5,426 nucleotides of DNA, taken from positions 1 to 5,426 of the forward strand of contig PMMB01000255.1 in assembly GCA_003165495.1 (NCBI GenBank), in the 5' to 3' direction. The notes below the pieces were generated by a model, which was given only the letters and a program-made list of their open reading frames with translations, had not been told where the DNA came from and ran no database searches. The first letter of the stretch is position 1. Each line of letters starts with the position of its first letter. Shown piece after piece: positions 1 to 5,426 of this stretch. Source of the DNA: Gammaproteobacteria bacterium. Lineage in GTDB: Bacteria; Pseudomonadota; Gammaproteobacteria; Steroidobacterales; Steroidobacteraceae. The translations under genes were made by a program, and so were the position numbers.

Positions 1-1053
1 GCGGAGTTCGAAAGACATTCGGGCTGTTGGATGCTGTGGCCGGAGCGCTCGGACAATTGGCGCTCCGGTGCCAAACCGGCACAGGCCGTATTTGCGGCGA
101 TCGCGGCCGCCATCGCCGGCGCAGAGCCCGTGACCGTGGGGGTTTCGGCGGCGCAATTCCAGAATGCGCGCGCCCGGTTGCCACGCGAGGTGCGCGTCGT
201 CGAAATGAGCAGCAATGACGCATGGATACGGGACTGCGGACCGACTTTCGTCATCGACGCCAAGGGCCGGCGGCGCGGCGTCGATTGGACCTTCAATGCC
301 TGGGGCGGTCTTAGCGGCGGCTTGTACTTCCCCTGGGATCGCGACGACGAGGTGGCGCAAAAAGTATTGGAACTCGAAGGCGCCGATCGTTACCGGACAT
401 CGTTCGTGCTCGAAGGCGGCGCCATCCATGTGGACGGCCAAGGCACCTGTTTGACCACCGAAGAATGTTTGCTCAATCCGAATCGCAATCCCCAGTTTAC
501 GCGGCCCGAAGTCGAGGAACAGCTGCGGCGCTATCTCGGTGTCTCCCGCGTGATTTGGCTGGGTAAGGGCGTGTATGGCGATGAGACCGGCGGCCATATC
601 GACGAACTTGCCTGCTTCACGAGCCCCGGGCACGTCGCTCTCACCTGGACTTTGGACCGCAAGGATCCGCAATACGAGATTTCCCACGATGCTTACCAGC
701 GCTTGAGGAAGGCTCGCGACGCGCGGGGCCGGGAGCTGACCATTCACAGAATCCACCAGCCGGGGCCGCTTTACATGACTGCCGAGGAGGCGGCTGGAAT
801 CGATCCGCGTGCCGGCACCCAACCGCGCAAGGCCGGCGATCGCCTGCCGGCGTCGTACATCAATTTTTATATCGCGAATAAATGCGTCGTCATGCCCCTA
901 TATGACAAGCGCCATGATGCGGCGGCACGAGCTACGCTCAAGCGGTTGTTTCCCGCCCGCAAAGTGCTGGGAATCGCTACCCGCGAGGTGCTGCTCGGCG
1001 GGGGCAACATTCACTGTATAACCCAACAAGTCCCCCGCCCAACGGGCCGTTAA
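1..1053 (+). CDS. aguA: Agmatine deiminase (agmatine iminohydrolase), 5'-truncated by window edge
   Basis: Hydrolyses agmatine to N-carbamoylputrescine and ammonia in the cytoplasm, a step of the arginine decarboxylase route to putrescine (guanidine-modifying, pentein-fold family). The frame is open from base 1: the residues before the first visible ATG (position 31) read AEFERHSGCW, the conserved start region of the family, so that ATG is internal and perhaps 10-20 N-terminal residues are missing. Numbering the 350 visible residues from base 1, family active-site positions are intact: Asp78 in the NDAWIRDCGP motif, Glu138 in LEGGAIHVDG, His199 and Asp201 in GDETGGHIDE, and the nucleophile Cys339 in GGGNIHCITQQ, 11 residues before the end. 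The WTFNAWGG segment is also typical. Length and motif spacing match bacterial AguA. The usual partner, N-carbamoylputrescine amidase (aguB), is not downstream and may lie upstream. No frameshift is seen. Identification is firm; only the true start is unknown. Confidence 0.96.
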   Translation, partial: AEFERHSGCWMLWPERSDNWRSGAKPAQAVFAAIAAAIAGAEPVTVGVSAAQFQNARARLPREVRVVEMSSNDAWIRDCGPTFVIDAKGRRRGVDWTFNAWGGLSGGLYFPWDRDDEVAQKVLELEGADRYRTSFVLEGGAIHVDGQGTCLTTEECLLNPNRNPQFTRPEVEEQLRRYLGVSRVIWLGKGVYGDETGGHIDELACFTSPGHVALTWTLDRKDPQYEISHDAYQRLRKARDARGRELTIHRIHQPGPLYMTAEEAAGIDPRAGTQPRKAGDRLPASYINFYIANKCVVMPLYDKRHDAAARATLKRLFPARKVLGIATREVLLGGGNIHCITQQVPRPTGR

Positions 1054-1109
1054 CGCCCGCGAACGGAACTTTGCTGCGCGTACGCTCTCGAAAGTCTTTA
1101 TTCTACGCA

Positions 1110-1125
1110 GCTTAAATCCTTAAGC
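1110..1125. repeat. Perfect inverted repeat GCTTAA-N4-TTAAGC, possible operator
   Basis: Two 6-nt arms, GCTTAA (1110-1115) and TTAAGC (1120-1125), are exact reverse complements separated by ATCC. The repeat lies 31 nt upstream of the proposed lipoprotein start and overlaps a weak -10-like TTAAAT. The dyad could be a binding site for a dimeric regulator or a weak AU-rich RNA hairpin. It is not followed by a T-run, so it is not an intrinsic terminator. Function is inferred; only the symmetry is seen. Confidence 0.35.
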
Positions 1126-1145
1126 CCCCTCCACAAACAATACTT

Positions 1146-1150
1146 GGAAG
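1146..1150 (+). promoter_or_regulatory. Shine-Dalgarno GGAAG that decides the lipoprotein start
   Basis: GGAAG ends 5 nt before the GTG at 1156, an ideal distance. The alternative TTG at 1144 overlaps this site and has only CA-rich sequence (CCACAAACAATAC) before it, with no ribosome binding site. This favours GTG 1156 as the true start; another TTG at 1165 is 14 nt from the site and less likely. Confidence 0.6.
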
Positions 1151-1155
1151 CCGTA

Positions 1156-3093
1156 GTGCACTCATTGTTCGGTCGATACGCTCGTAAACATTCACGCGCG
1201 CTCGTGTGCGCCGCCGCCATTATCGCGGCCGGCTGTCATAATAATAACAACACCAGCGGCTACGGCATCGGCTGGGTCACCCTGAGCGATACGCCGGGAG
1301 ATTTCACTAGCTACACCGTCAATGTCGATTCGGTGACCCTGACCGGCAAGGCCAACGGGGTGATTACCGCGGTGGCGACGGTCGAAACCGTCGATTTCAC
1401 GAAGCTCAAGAATTTCTCCGAGCTGTGGAGTTCCGCGAGTATCCCGAACGACACGTACACCGCAGCCACCATTGTTCTGGATTACACCACCGCCAATATC
1501 GCCGTCATGGTCAATGGCGTGCCGGTGAAGGCGACGGTCGTGGATACGACGGGTGCCGCCGTGACCACGCAGACGATTAACGTAACCCTCGATCCGGCTA
1601 ATCCGCTCATCATCGTGCCCACCTATGCATCGACGAGCGCCCAGCGCCTGGCCATCGATTTAAACCTCGCCGCCTCGAACGTGGTGAATACGGGAGTCAG
1701 CCCGCCGACGGTCACCATCAAGCCATTCATGACGGTGGCCACCAGCGCGCCCGATACCAAGCCGGTCCGCGTGCGCGGTCCGCTGATCAACTCGAGCATC
1801 AATGTCGGCACCTACACGGTGTATGTGAGGCCTTTCTTTGACGAAGTGAACAGTCTGGGATCGCTGACGCTGTTCAACGATGCGAATACGGTTTATCAAA
1901 TCAACGGCACCACCTATGTCGGCTCCTCGGGCCTCACCGTGATGTCGCAATTGTCCGCAGGTACGACCATGACCGCGGCCTACACCACTTACCAGCCCAC
2001 CGCGACGCCCTCGACGACGGCGGGAATTTTCCATACAACCTACGTGGTCGGGGGAAGCACCCTCGAGGATTTCTACACTCAGGGCCTCGAAGGCGACGTG
2101 ATCGCGCGCAGCGGCAACACCTTGACTCTGCAAGGCTCTACCTTGCAGCTCAACGACGGAACGAGCAGCTACAACGAGGCTAACGCATTGGTTCTGCTGG
2201 GCACCGCCACCATCGTGACGGCCGAAGACAACACGGCCCTCACGGGACTCGACTACAATTCGGTCTCCGTCGGCCAGCACATCATCGCCCGCGGCATCTA
2301 TGAGCTGCCGGCTTCCGGCGTCGTGACACTGGATGCCACCGGCTCATCCAGCACCAACACCGGATCGGTGCGCATCCAGTCGACAGAGCTCTGGGGTTCG
2401 CTCGTTTCGTCGGCCGCGGGGAGCCTGGTGCTGAATCTGCAGACCATCGAGAACTGGCCGGTCAGCAGCTACAACTTCACGGGTAACGGTGCGAACGCCG
2501 TGGTGCCGGCCAGTTATGCGGTGAATACGGGCTCGCTCGCCGTGCCCGCCGGCACGGTAGCGGGTGCGCCGTTGTGGGTCGACGGTTTCTCCGCTCCTTT
2601 CGGCTCCGCACCGCCGGATTTCGATGCATTCGCCATCAACACCGAGTTATCCGTCCCAGCCAGCCTGCAAGTCGACTGGACCAGCGCCGGAACGACCGCG
2701 CCGTTCGCTACCCTGGCGGCCACCGGCTTGACGATCGACCGCAGCAACGCGAACTACAGCGCCGGCGTGATCCGCATCGGATCGGAGAGCATCGACCTCA
2801 ATTCTCTGGCGGCGAGTCCGCAAATCGTTCCTGCGCCGTCGCCGCCGACCGGTACTCCGGGTGCAGCCGGGAGCGCAGGATTGGCCGCGGTGTTTCTACC
2901 CTTGTTTGCCATAGGCAATCTTTCTGCCGCGAACACTACCAGCATCACCGTGTACAACACCTTTGCGACTTTCGCGGCCCAACTGCCCGTGGCGCTGGTC
3001 GCGGCGACTCCGGCCCTGCATTTCGTGGCCACGGGGGTGTACAACCGGGGCAGCAATACCTTTACTGCTTCCAGTATCGACGTCGTGAACTAA
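1156..3093 (+). CDS. Large modular lipoprotein, DUF4382-like with DUF5666-like modules, function unknown
   Basis: Start taken at GTG 1156 because of GGAAG 5 nt upstream; TTG 1144 would add four residues. The N-terminus MHSLFGRYARKHSRALVC is basic, then hydrophobic, ending in lipobox IAAGC, so Cys27 should be lipidated by Lgt and the signal cut by signal peptidase II. It is the only cysteine in the mature protein. Position +2 is His, not Asp, so Lol sorting to the outer membrane is expected. An Asn run (HNNNN) follows as a tether. Residues about 35-195 (GWVTLSDTPGDFTSYTVNVDSV, PNDTYTAATIVL) resemble the DUF4382 beta-sandwich. Further beta-rich modules lie at about 204-280, 311-408, 412-495 and 504-645; the second (GDVIARSGNTLTLQG, SVSVGQHIIARGIYE) is closest to DUF5666, and the last holds a Pro/Gly/Ala linker at 559-575. 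No catalytic motif is recognised. The protein is Thr, Ser, Ala and Val rich. It lies 14 nt before the patatin-barrel gene, probably in one operon. Lipoprotein nature is firm, domain names are tentative, role unknown. Confidence 0.85.
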   Translation: MHSLFGRYARKHSRALVCAAAIIAAGCHNNNNTSGYGIGWVTLSDTPGDFTSYTVNVDSVTLTGKANGVITAVATVETVDFTKLKNFSELWSSASIPNDTYTAATIVLDYTTANIAVMVNGVPVKATVVDTTGAAVTTQTINVTLDPANPLIIVPTYASTSAQRLAIDLNLAASNVVNTGVSPPTVTIKPFMTVATSAPDTKPVRVRGPLINSSINVGTYTVYVRPFFDEVNSLGSLTLFNDANTVYQINGTTYVGSSGLTVMSQLSAGTTMTAAYTTYQPTATPSTTAGIFHTTYVVGGSTLEDFYTQGLEGDVIARSGNTLTLQGSTLQLNDGTSSYNEANALVLLGTATIVTAEDNTALTGLDYNSVSVGQHIIARGIYELPASGVVTLDATGSSSTNTGSVRIQSTELWGSLVSSAAGSLVLNLQTIENWPVSSYNFTGNGANAVVPASYAVNTGSLAVPAGTVAGAPLWVDGFSAPFGSAPPDFDAFAINTELSVPASLQVDWTSAGTTAPFATLAATGLTIDRSNANYSAGVIRIGSESIDLNSLAASPQIVPAPSPPTGTPGAAGSAGLAAVFLPLFAIGNLSAANTTSITVYNTFATFAAQLPVALVAATPALHFVATGVYNRGSNTFTASSIDVVN

Positions 3094-3100
3094 ACTAGCT

Positions 3101-3113
3101 CCCCATCATGGGG
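3101..3113 (+). promoter_or_regulatory. Palindrome and possible hairpin over the patatin-barrel gene start codon
   Basis: CCCCAT-C-ATGGGG is a perfect dyad centred just before the ATG at 3108. As RNA it can fold into a 5-bp CCCCA/UGGGG stem with loop UCA, placing the A of AUG in the loop and UG in the stem. No Shine-Dalgarno sequence is seen in the 14-nt gap (3094-3107) or in the last codons of the preceding gene. Both facts fit a start opened by ribosomes finishing the lipoprotein gene (translational coupling). The symmetry is seen; the regulatory role is inferred. Confidence 0.4.
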
Positions 3114-5366
3114 AAGGTCATAGTACGACTTGGATTGGCCTGGGCGCTCGGCGCGGGTTGCCTGTGGTTGCCCGGATCGTGGGCGGCCGCTGAACCACTG
3201 ACTCGTCCTGAACCAGCGGCTCGTCCGCGGATCTGCCTGGTGTTGTCCGGCGGCGGTGCGCGCGGCATGGCGCACATCGGCGTACTCAAGGTCCTCGAGG
3301 ATCTGAAAATTCCCATCGACTGCATCGCCGGCACCAGCATGGGCGCCATCGTCGGTGGACTGTATGCCAGCGGCATGACGGCGCATGAGATCGACGCCAC
3401 CATGCGCTCGCTCGATTGGCAGGAGGCGTTTCGCGATGCGCCGCCGCGCCGCGATCTTGCCTTCAGGCGCAAACAAGACGACCGCAATTTTCTGGTCCGG
3501 CTGCCGCTCGGCCTCAAACACGGGCAAATCCTCCTGCCGAAGGGCTTCATTCAAGGGCAGAAGCTGCAGGAGACACTGCGCCAACTGACCCTGCCGTTCA
3601 GCAACAGCACGGACTTCGATTTGCTGCCCACCCCATTTCGCGCGGTGGCGACCGATTTGGAGAGCGGCAATGCCGTGCTGATGGACAAGGGCGATCTTGC
3701 GATTGCCATGCGCGCCAGCATGTCGACGCCGGGTGTGTTCGCGCCCGTCGAATTGAACGGCCGGTTGTTGGTCGACGGCGGTTTGGCGGAAAATCTACCC
3801 GTCAACGTGGCGCGCGCCATGCATGCGGATATTCTCATCGTATCCGACGTCAGCTTCCCATTGCAGCCGCGTGCCGCGCTCGATTCCGCGCTGTCGATTT
3901 CCAACCAGATGCTGGCGATTTTGGTGCGCAAGGACTCCGACCGCCAGCGGGCCAGCTTGAGCCCGCAGGATATTTTGATCGAGCCGAATCTGGGCCTGGC
4001 GGCCGCGACGGATTTTACCGCGCCGACCGCCGTCATCGCCCGCGGCGAGGCGGCCGCGCGGGAGGTTACGCCCGCGCTCTCGGCGTTCGGTGTCGGGGAT
4101 TCCGCGTATCGGGATTACTTGGCGCGGCGCGCCGCGCGCGAGCCGGGGCTGCCGCCCATCAAGTTCGTGCGCGTCGACGAACAATCCAAACGCTATGAAA
4201 AAACCATCATGGCGGAGATGCAGCCGCTGGTGGGAAAACCGCTGGACCCCGATCAAGTGGGTAAGCACATTACGGACTTATACGGTCTGGGTAATTTCGA
4301 GACTCTCGACTACACCCTGGTCGACCAAGCCGCGGGGACCGGCGAGGAATCGGGCCTCGAAGTGCGGGCCCGACGCAAATCCTGGGGTCCCAATTACTTG
4401 CGCTTCGGTTTGAATCTGGAGGACGATTTCCAGGGCAACAGCCGCTACAACGCGGCGGCGCGCTTCGTTTTGACCGAAATCAATGAGCTGGGAGCGGAAC
4501 TGCTGACGGATGTGCAAATCGGCAACGACGTCAAGGTCGCCAGCGAATTTTATCAGCCGCTCGACGCATCGCGCACTTGGTTCGTCGCGCCGAGCGCGCG
4601 CATCGAGGTTCGTGATCTGCCGATCTACACCAACAATCTCGAAGTGGCGGACTTTCGCGACCGCGAGGCGGAAGCCGATATCGACATTGGGCGCAATCTC
4701 GGCAACTGGGGCGAGATCCGCGCGGGGTACCACCGCACCAACGGTGAGACCCACGTGCGCTTCGGCGACCCGGACTTGGTCGAACAGCTATACAACACCG
4801 GCGAGTATTTCTTCAAGTTCAGTTACGACCGTCTCGACAATGTGCACTTCCCTCGCGACGGGCAAACATTCAGCCTGCAGTGGGATGCCAATCGCACCAA
4901 TCTCGGCGCCGATGTCGCCTCCGATAAAGTAACGGCCGATTGGTTGATGGCGCGCTCGTACGGGCGCAACACCATTTTGCTGTGGACCTCGGCGGGGACC
5001 ACCCTGGATGGCGACTTCAAGCCGACCGCCTTGCCGGAATTCTATTCCTTGGGCGGGTTTTTCAATTTGTCGGGTCTCGCGCCCTCATCGTTGATCGGTC
5101 CGAACTATGCGATTGCCCGCGCAATCTATTTTCGTAAAATCGGCAGCGGCGGCCAGGGATTTTTCGAATTTCCCGCCTATCTCGGCATGTCATTCGAAGT
5201 CGGCAACACGTACGAACACCGCGGCGACATCAATTTTGGGTCGGCGCGCAAGGACGCCTCGGTATTCGTGGCATTTGATACGTTTCTCGGGCCCGTTTAC
5301 CTGGGATCGGGCTACGATCAAGCCGGGACTGCCGGGTTCTATTTGTTTCTGGGCCGCACTTTTTAG
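3108..5366 (+). CDS. PlpD-like type Vd autotransporter: patatin phospholipase fused to POTRA and BamA-type barrel
   Basis: Single-chain outer-membrane protein whose N-terminal lipase is carried across or displayed at the outer membrane by its own barrel (type Vd secretion; model Pseudomonas aeruginosa PlpD, of similar length). A Sec signal peptide covers 1-28, with probable cleavage after WAAA. Patatin domain, about 41-240: oxyanion-hole GGGARG at 48-53, nucleophile Ser77 in GTSMG, and Asp223 in VDGGLAENLPV, so the Ser-Asp dyad is complete and phospholipase A or lysophospholipase activity is expected. A linker (about 240-348) leads to one POTRA domain, about 349-424 (KFVRVDEQ, GKPLDPDQVGKHITDLYGLGNFETLDY), then the barrel, 427-752, ending GFYLFLGRTF with the C-terminal Phe typical of BAM substrates. 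The Omp85 loop-6 region reads LGGFFNLSGL (648-657), with Ser655 where VRGF/Y has Arg. ATG 3108 is chosen because it gives a complete signal peptide; TTG 3135 would remove the basic n-region. Two in-frame EPxxRP repeats follow the signal peptide. Domain identity is firm; substrate, and whether the lipase is cleaved off, cannot be told. Confidence 0.94.
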   Translation: MGKVIVRLGLAWALGAGCLWLPGSWAAAEPLTRPEPAARPRICLVLSGGGARGMAHIGVLKVLEDLKIPIDCIAGTSMGAIVGGLYASGMTAHEIDATMRSLDWQEAFRDAPPRRDLAFRRKQDDRNFLVRLPLGLKHGQILLPKGFIQGQKLQETLRQLTLPFSNSTDFDLLPTPFRAVATDLESGNAVLMDKGDLAIAMRASMSTPGVFAPVELNGRLLVDGGLAENLPVNVARAMHADILIVSDVSFPLQPRAALDSALSISNQMLAILVRKDSDRQRASLSPQDILIEPNLGLAAATDFTAPTAVIARGEAAAREVTPALSAFGVGDSAYRDYLARRAAREPGLPPIKFVRVDEQSKRYEKTIMAEMQPLVGKPLDPDQVGKHITDLYGLGNFETLDYTLVDQAAGTGEESGLEVRARRKSWGPNYLRFGLNLEDDFQGNSRYNAAARFVLTEINELGAELLTDVQIGNDVKVASEFYQPLDASRTWFVAPSARIEVRDLPIYTNNLEVADFRDREAEADIDIGRNLGNWGEIRAGYHRTNGETHVRFGDPDLVEQLYNTGEYFFKFSYDRLDNVHFPRDGQTFSLQWDANRTNLGADVASDKVTADWLMARSYGRNTILLWTSAGTTLDGDFKPTALPEFYSLGGFFNLSGLAPSSLIGPNYAIARAIYFRKIGSGGQGFFEFPAYLGMSFEVGNTYEHRGDINFGSARKDASVFVAFDTFLGPVYLGSGYDQAGTAGFYLFLGRTF
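3192..3227 (+). repeat. 18-nt imperfect tandem repeat encoding EPLTRP-EPAARP
   Basis: Two adjacent 18-nt units (3192-3209 and 3210-3227) agree at 14 of 18 positions, both beginning GAACCA and sharing CTCGTCC. They are in frame and encode two hexapeptides of pattern EPxxRP at residues 29-40, between the predicted signal peptidase site and the first patatin strand. A short in-frame duplication that lengthened the flexible linker is the simplest explanation. Confidence 0.6.
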
Positions 5367-5385
5367 GCGATTACGCGCCGAATCT

Positions 5386-5412
5386 ACGGGGTCGAGGCGA
5401 CCCCGTTTATTT
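5386..5412 (+). terminator. Strong intrinsic (Rho-independent) terminator after the patatin-barrel gene
   Basis: A perfect 9-bp stem, ACGGGGTCG (5386-5394) with CGACCCCGT (5398-5406), closes a 3-nt loop AGG and is followed by a T-rich tail TTTATTT (5406-5412). It begins 19 nt after the TAG stop at 5364-5366. It should end the transcript of the lipoprotein-patatin unit. The stem is symmetric, but the tail favours + strand termination; the complementary strand lacks an equal T-run. Confidence 0.85.
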
Positions 5413-5426
5413 GCGCGAAGAAGCGC

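Larger units (their letters stand above)
1054..1155 (+). promoter_or_regulatory. Intergenic region, probable promoter region for the lipoprotein-patatin unit
   Basis: These 102 bp separate aguA from the lipoprotein gene and are visibly richer in A+T (about 1091-1123 and 1134-1144) than the flanking genes, as expected of a promoter region. Candidate elements are weak: TTGCTG at 1071-1076 resembles a -35 box, but the best -10-like hexamers, TATTCT at 1099-1104 and TTAAAT at 1112-1117, each match the sigma-70 consensus at only four of six positions and are too far from it (22 and 35 nt). No convincing promoter can be named. No T-run terminator for aguA is visible here, so read-through from aguA remains possible. 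Confidence 0.35.

Noticed and set aside
1043..1059. CGGGC-N7-GCCCG inverted repeat overlapping the aguA stop codon as a terminator
   Set aside because: The stem is only 5 bp with a 7-nt loop and no T-run follows (next bases are CGAACGGAAC), so it does not meet the pattern of an intrinsic terminator.
1234..1254. AAT/AAC run after the lipobox as a phase-variable microsatellite
   Set aside because: Only four Asn codons of mixed AAT and AAC; slippage by a triplet would not shift the frame. It is better read as a flexible tether.
1660..2280. Long open frame on the - strand (206 codons) inside the lipoprotein gene
   Set aside because: Its translation is Arg, Gly and His rich with no domain, signal or plausible initiation context, and it lies wholly opposite a well supported coding region; it is a GC-rich shadow frame.
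3147..3161. LGAGC in the signal peptide of the patatin-barrel protein as a lipobox
   Set aside because: Position -3 to the Cys is Gly rather than Leu/Val/Ile, and a good signal peptidase I site (AAA before Glu29) follows; type Vd proteins are barrel-anchored, not lipidated.
3090..3584. Two overlapping - strand open frames opposite the start of the patatin-barrel gene
   Set aside because: They overlap the highly conserved patatin motifs on the + strand and have low-complexity translations; antisense shadows.
4278..4754. - strand open frame (158 codons) opposite the POTRA/barrel region
   Set aside because: No recognisable protein features; explained by codon composition of the + strand gene.
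1..5426. CRISPR arrays, tRNA or rRNA genes, insertion sequences, riboswitches
   Set aside because: No regularly spaced repeats, cloverleaf-like sequence, transposase or terminal inverted repeats were seen on either strand; the window is filled by three ordinary + strand genes.

Overview
The window suggests a GC-rich, Gram-negative bacterium with an outer membrane, most likely a gammaproteobacterium (Xanthomonadales, Nevskiales or Steroidobacterales-like). This rests on a proteobacterial-type agmatine deiminase, a Sec/Lol lipoprotein and a patatin fused to a BamA-type barrel. The taxon is an inference from protein types and base composition, not from a marker gene. All three genes lie on the + strand and the window is almost fully coding.

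Layout: (1) 1-1053 is the 3' part of aguA, agmatine deiminase, cut by the left edge; the reading frame stays open to base 1 and the missing N-terminus is short. All catalytic residues are present. (2) 1054-1155 is a 102-bp intergenic region holding a perfect 6+6 inverted repeat and only weak promoter-like hexamers. (3) 1156-3093 encodes a large lipoprotein of about 645 residues with a clear lipobox, a DUF4382-like first domain and several weakly similar beta-rich modules resembling DUF5666. (4) After only 14 nt, 3108-5366 encodes a 752-residue PlpD-like type Vd autotransporter: signal peptide, patatin phospholipase domain, POTRA domain and 16-strand-type outer-membrane barrel ending in Phe. 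(5) A strong intrinsic terminator sits at 5386-5412.

How the genes work together: aguA belongs to the agmatine-to-putrescine route and its partner genes probably lie upstream, outside the window. The lipoprotein and the patatin-barrel protein look like a two-gene transcription unit closed by the terminator. The start codon of the second gene lies inside a small hairpin and has no Shine-Dalgarno sequence, which fits translational coupling. The pair, an envelope lipoprotein of unknown function with an outer-membrane phospholipase, is the most interesting content. A functional link between them is inferred from gene order only.
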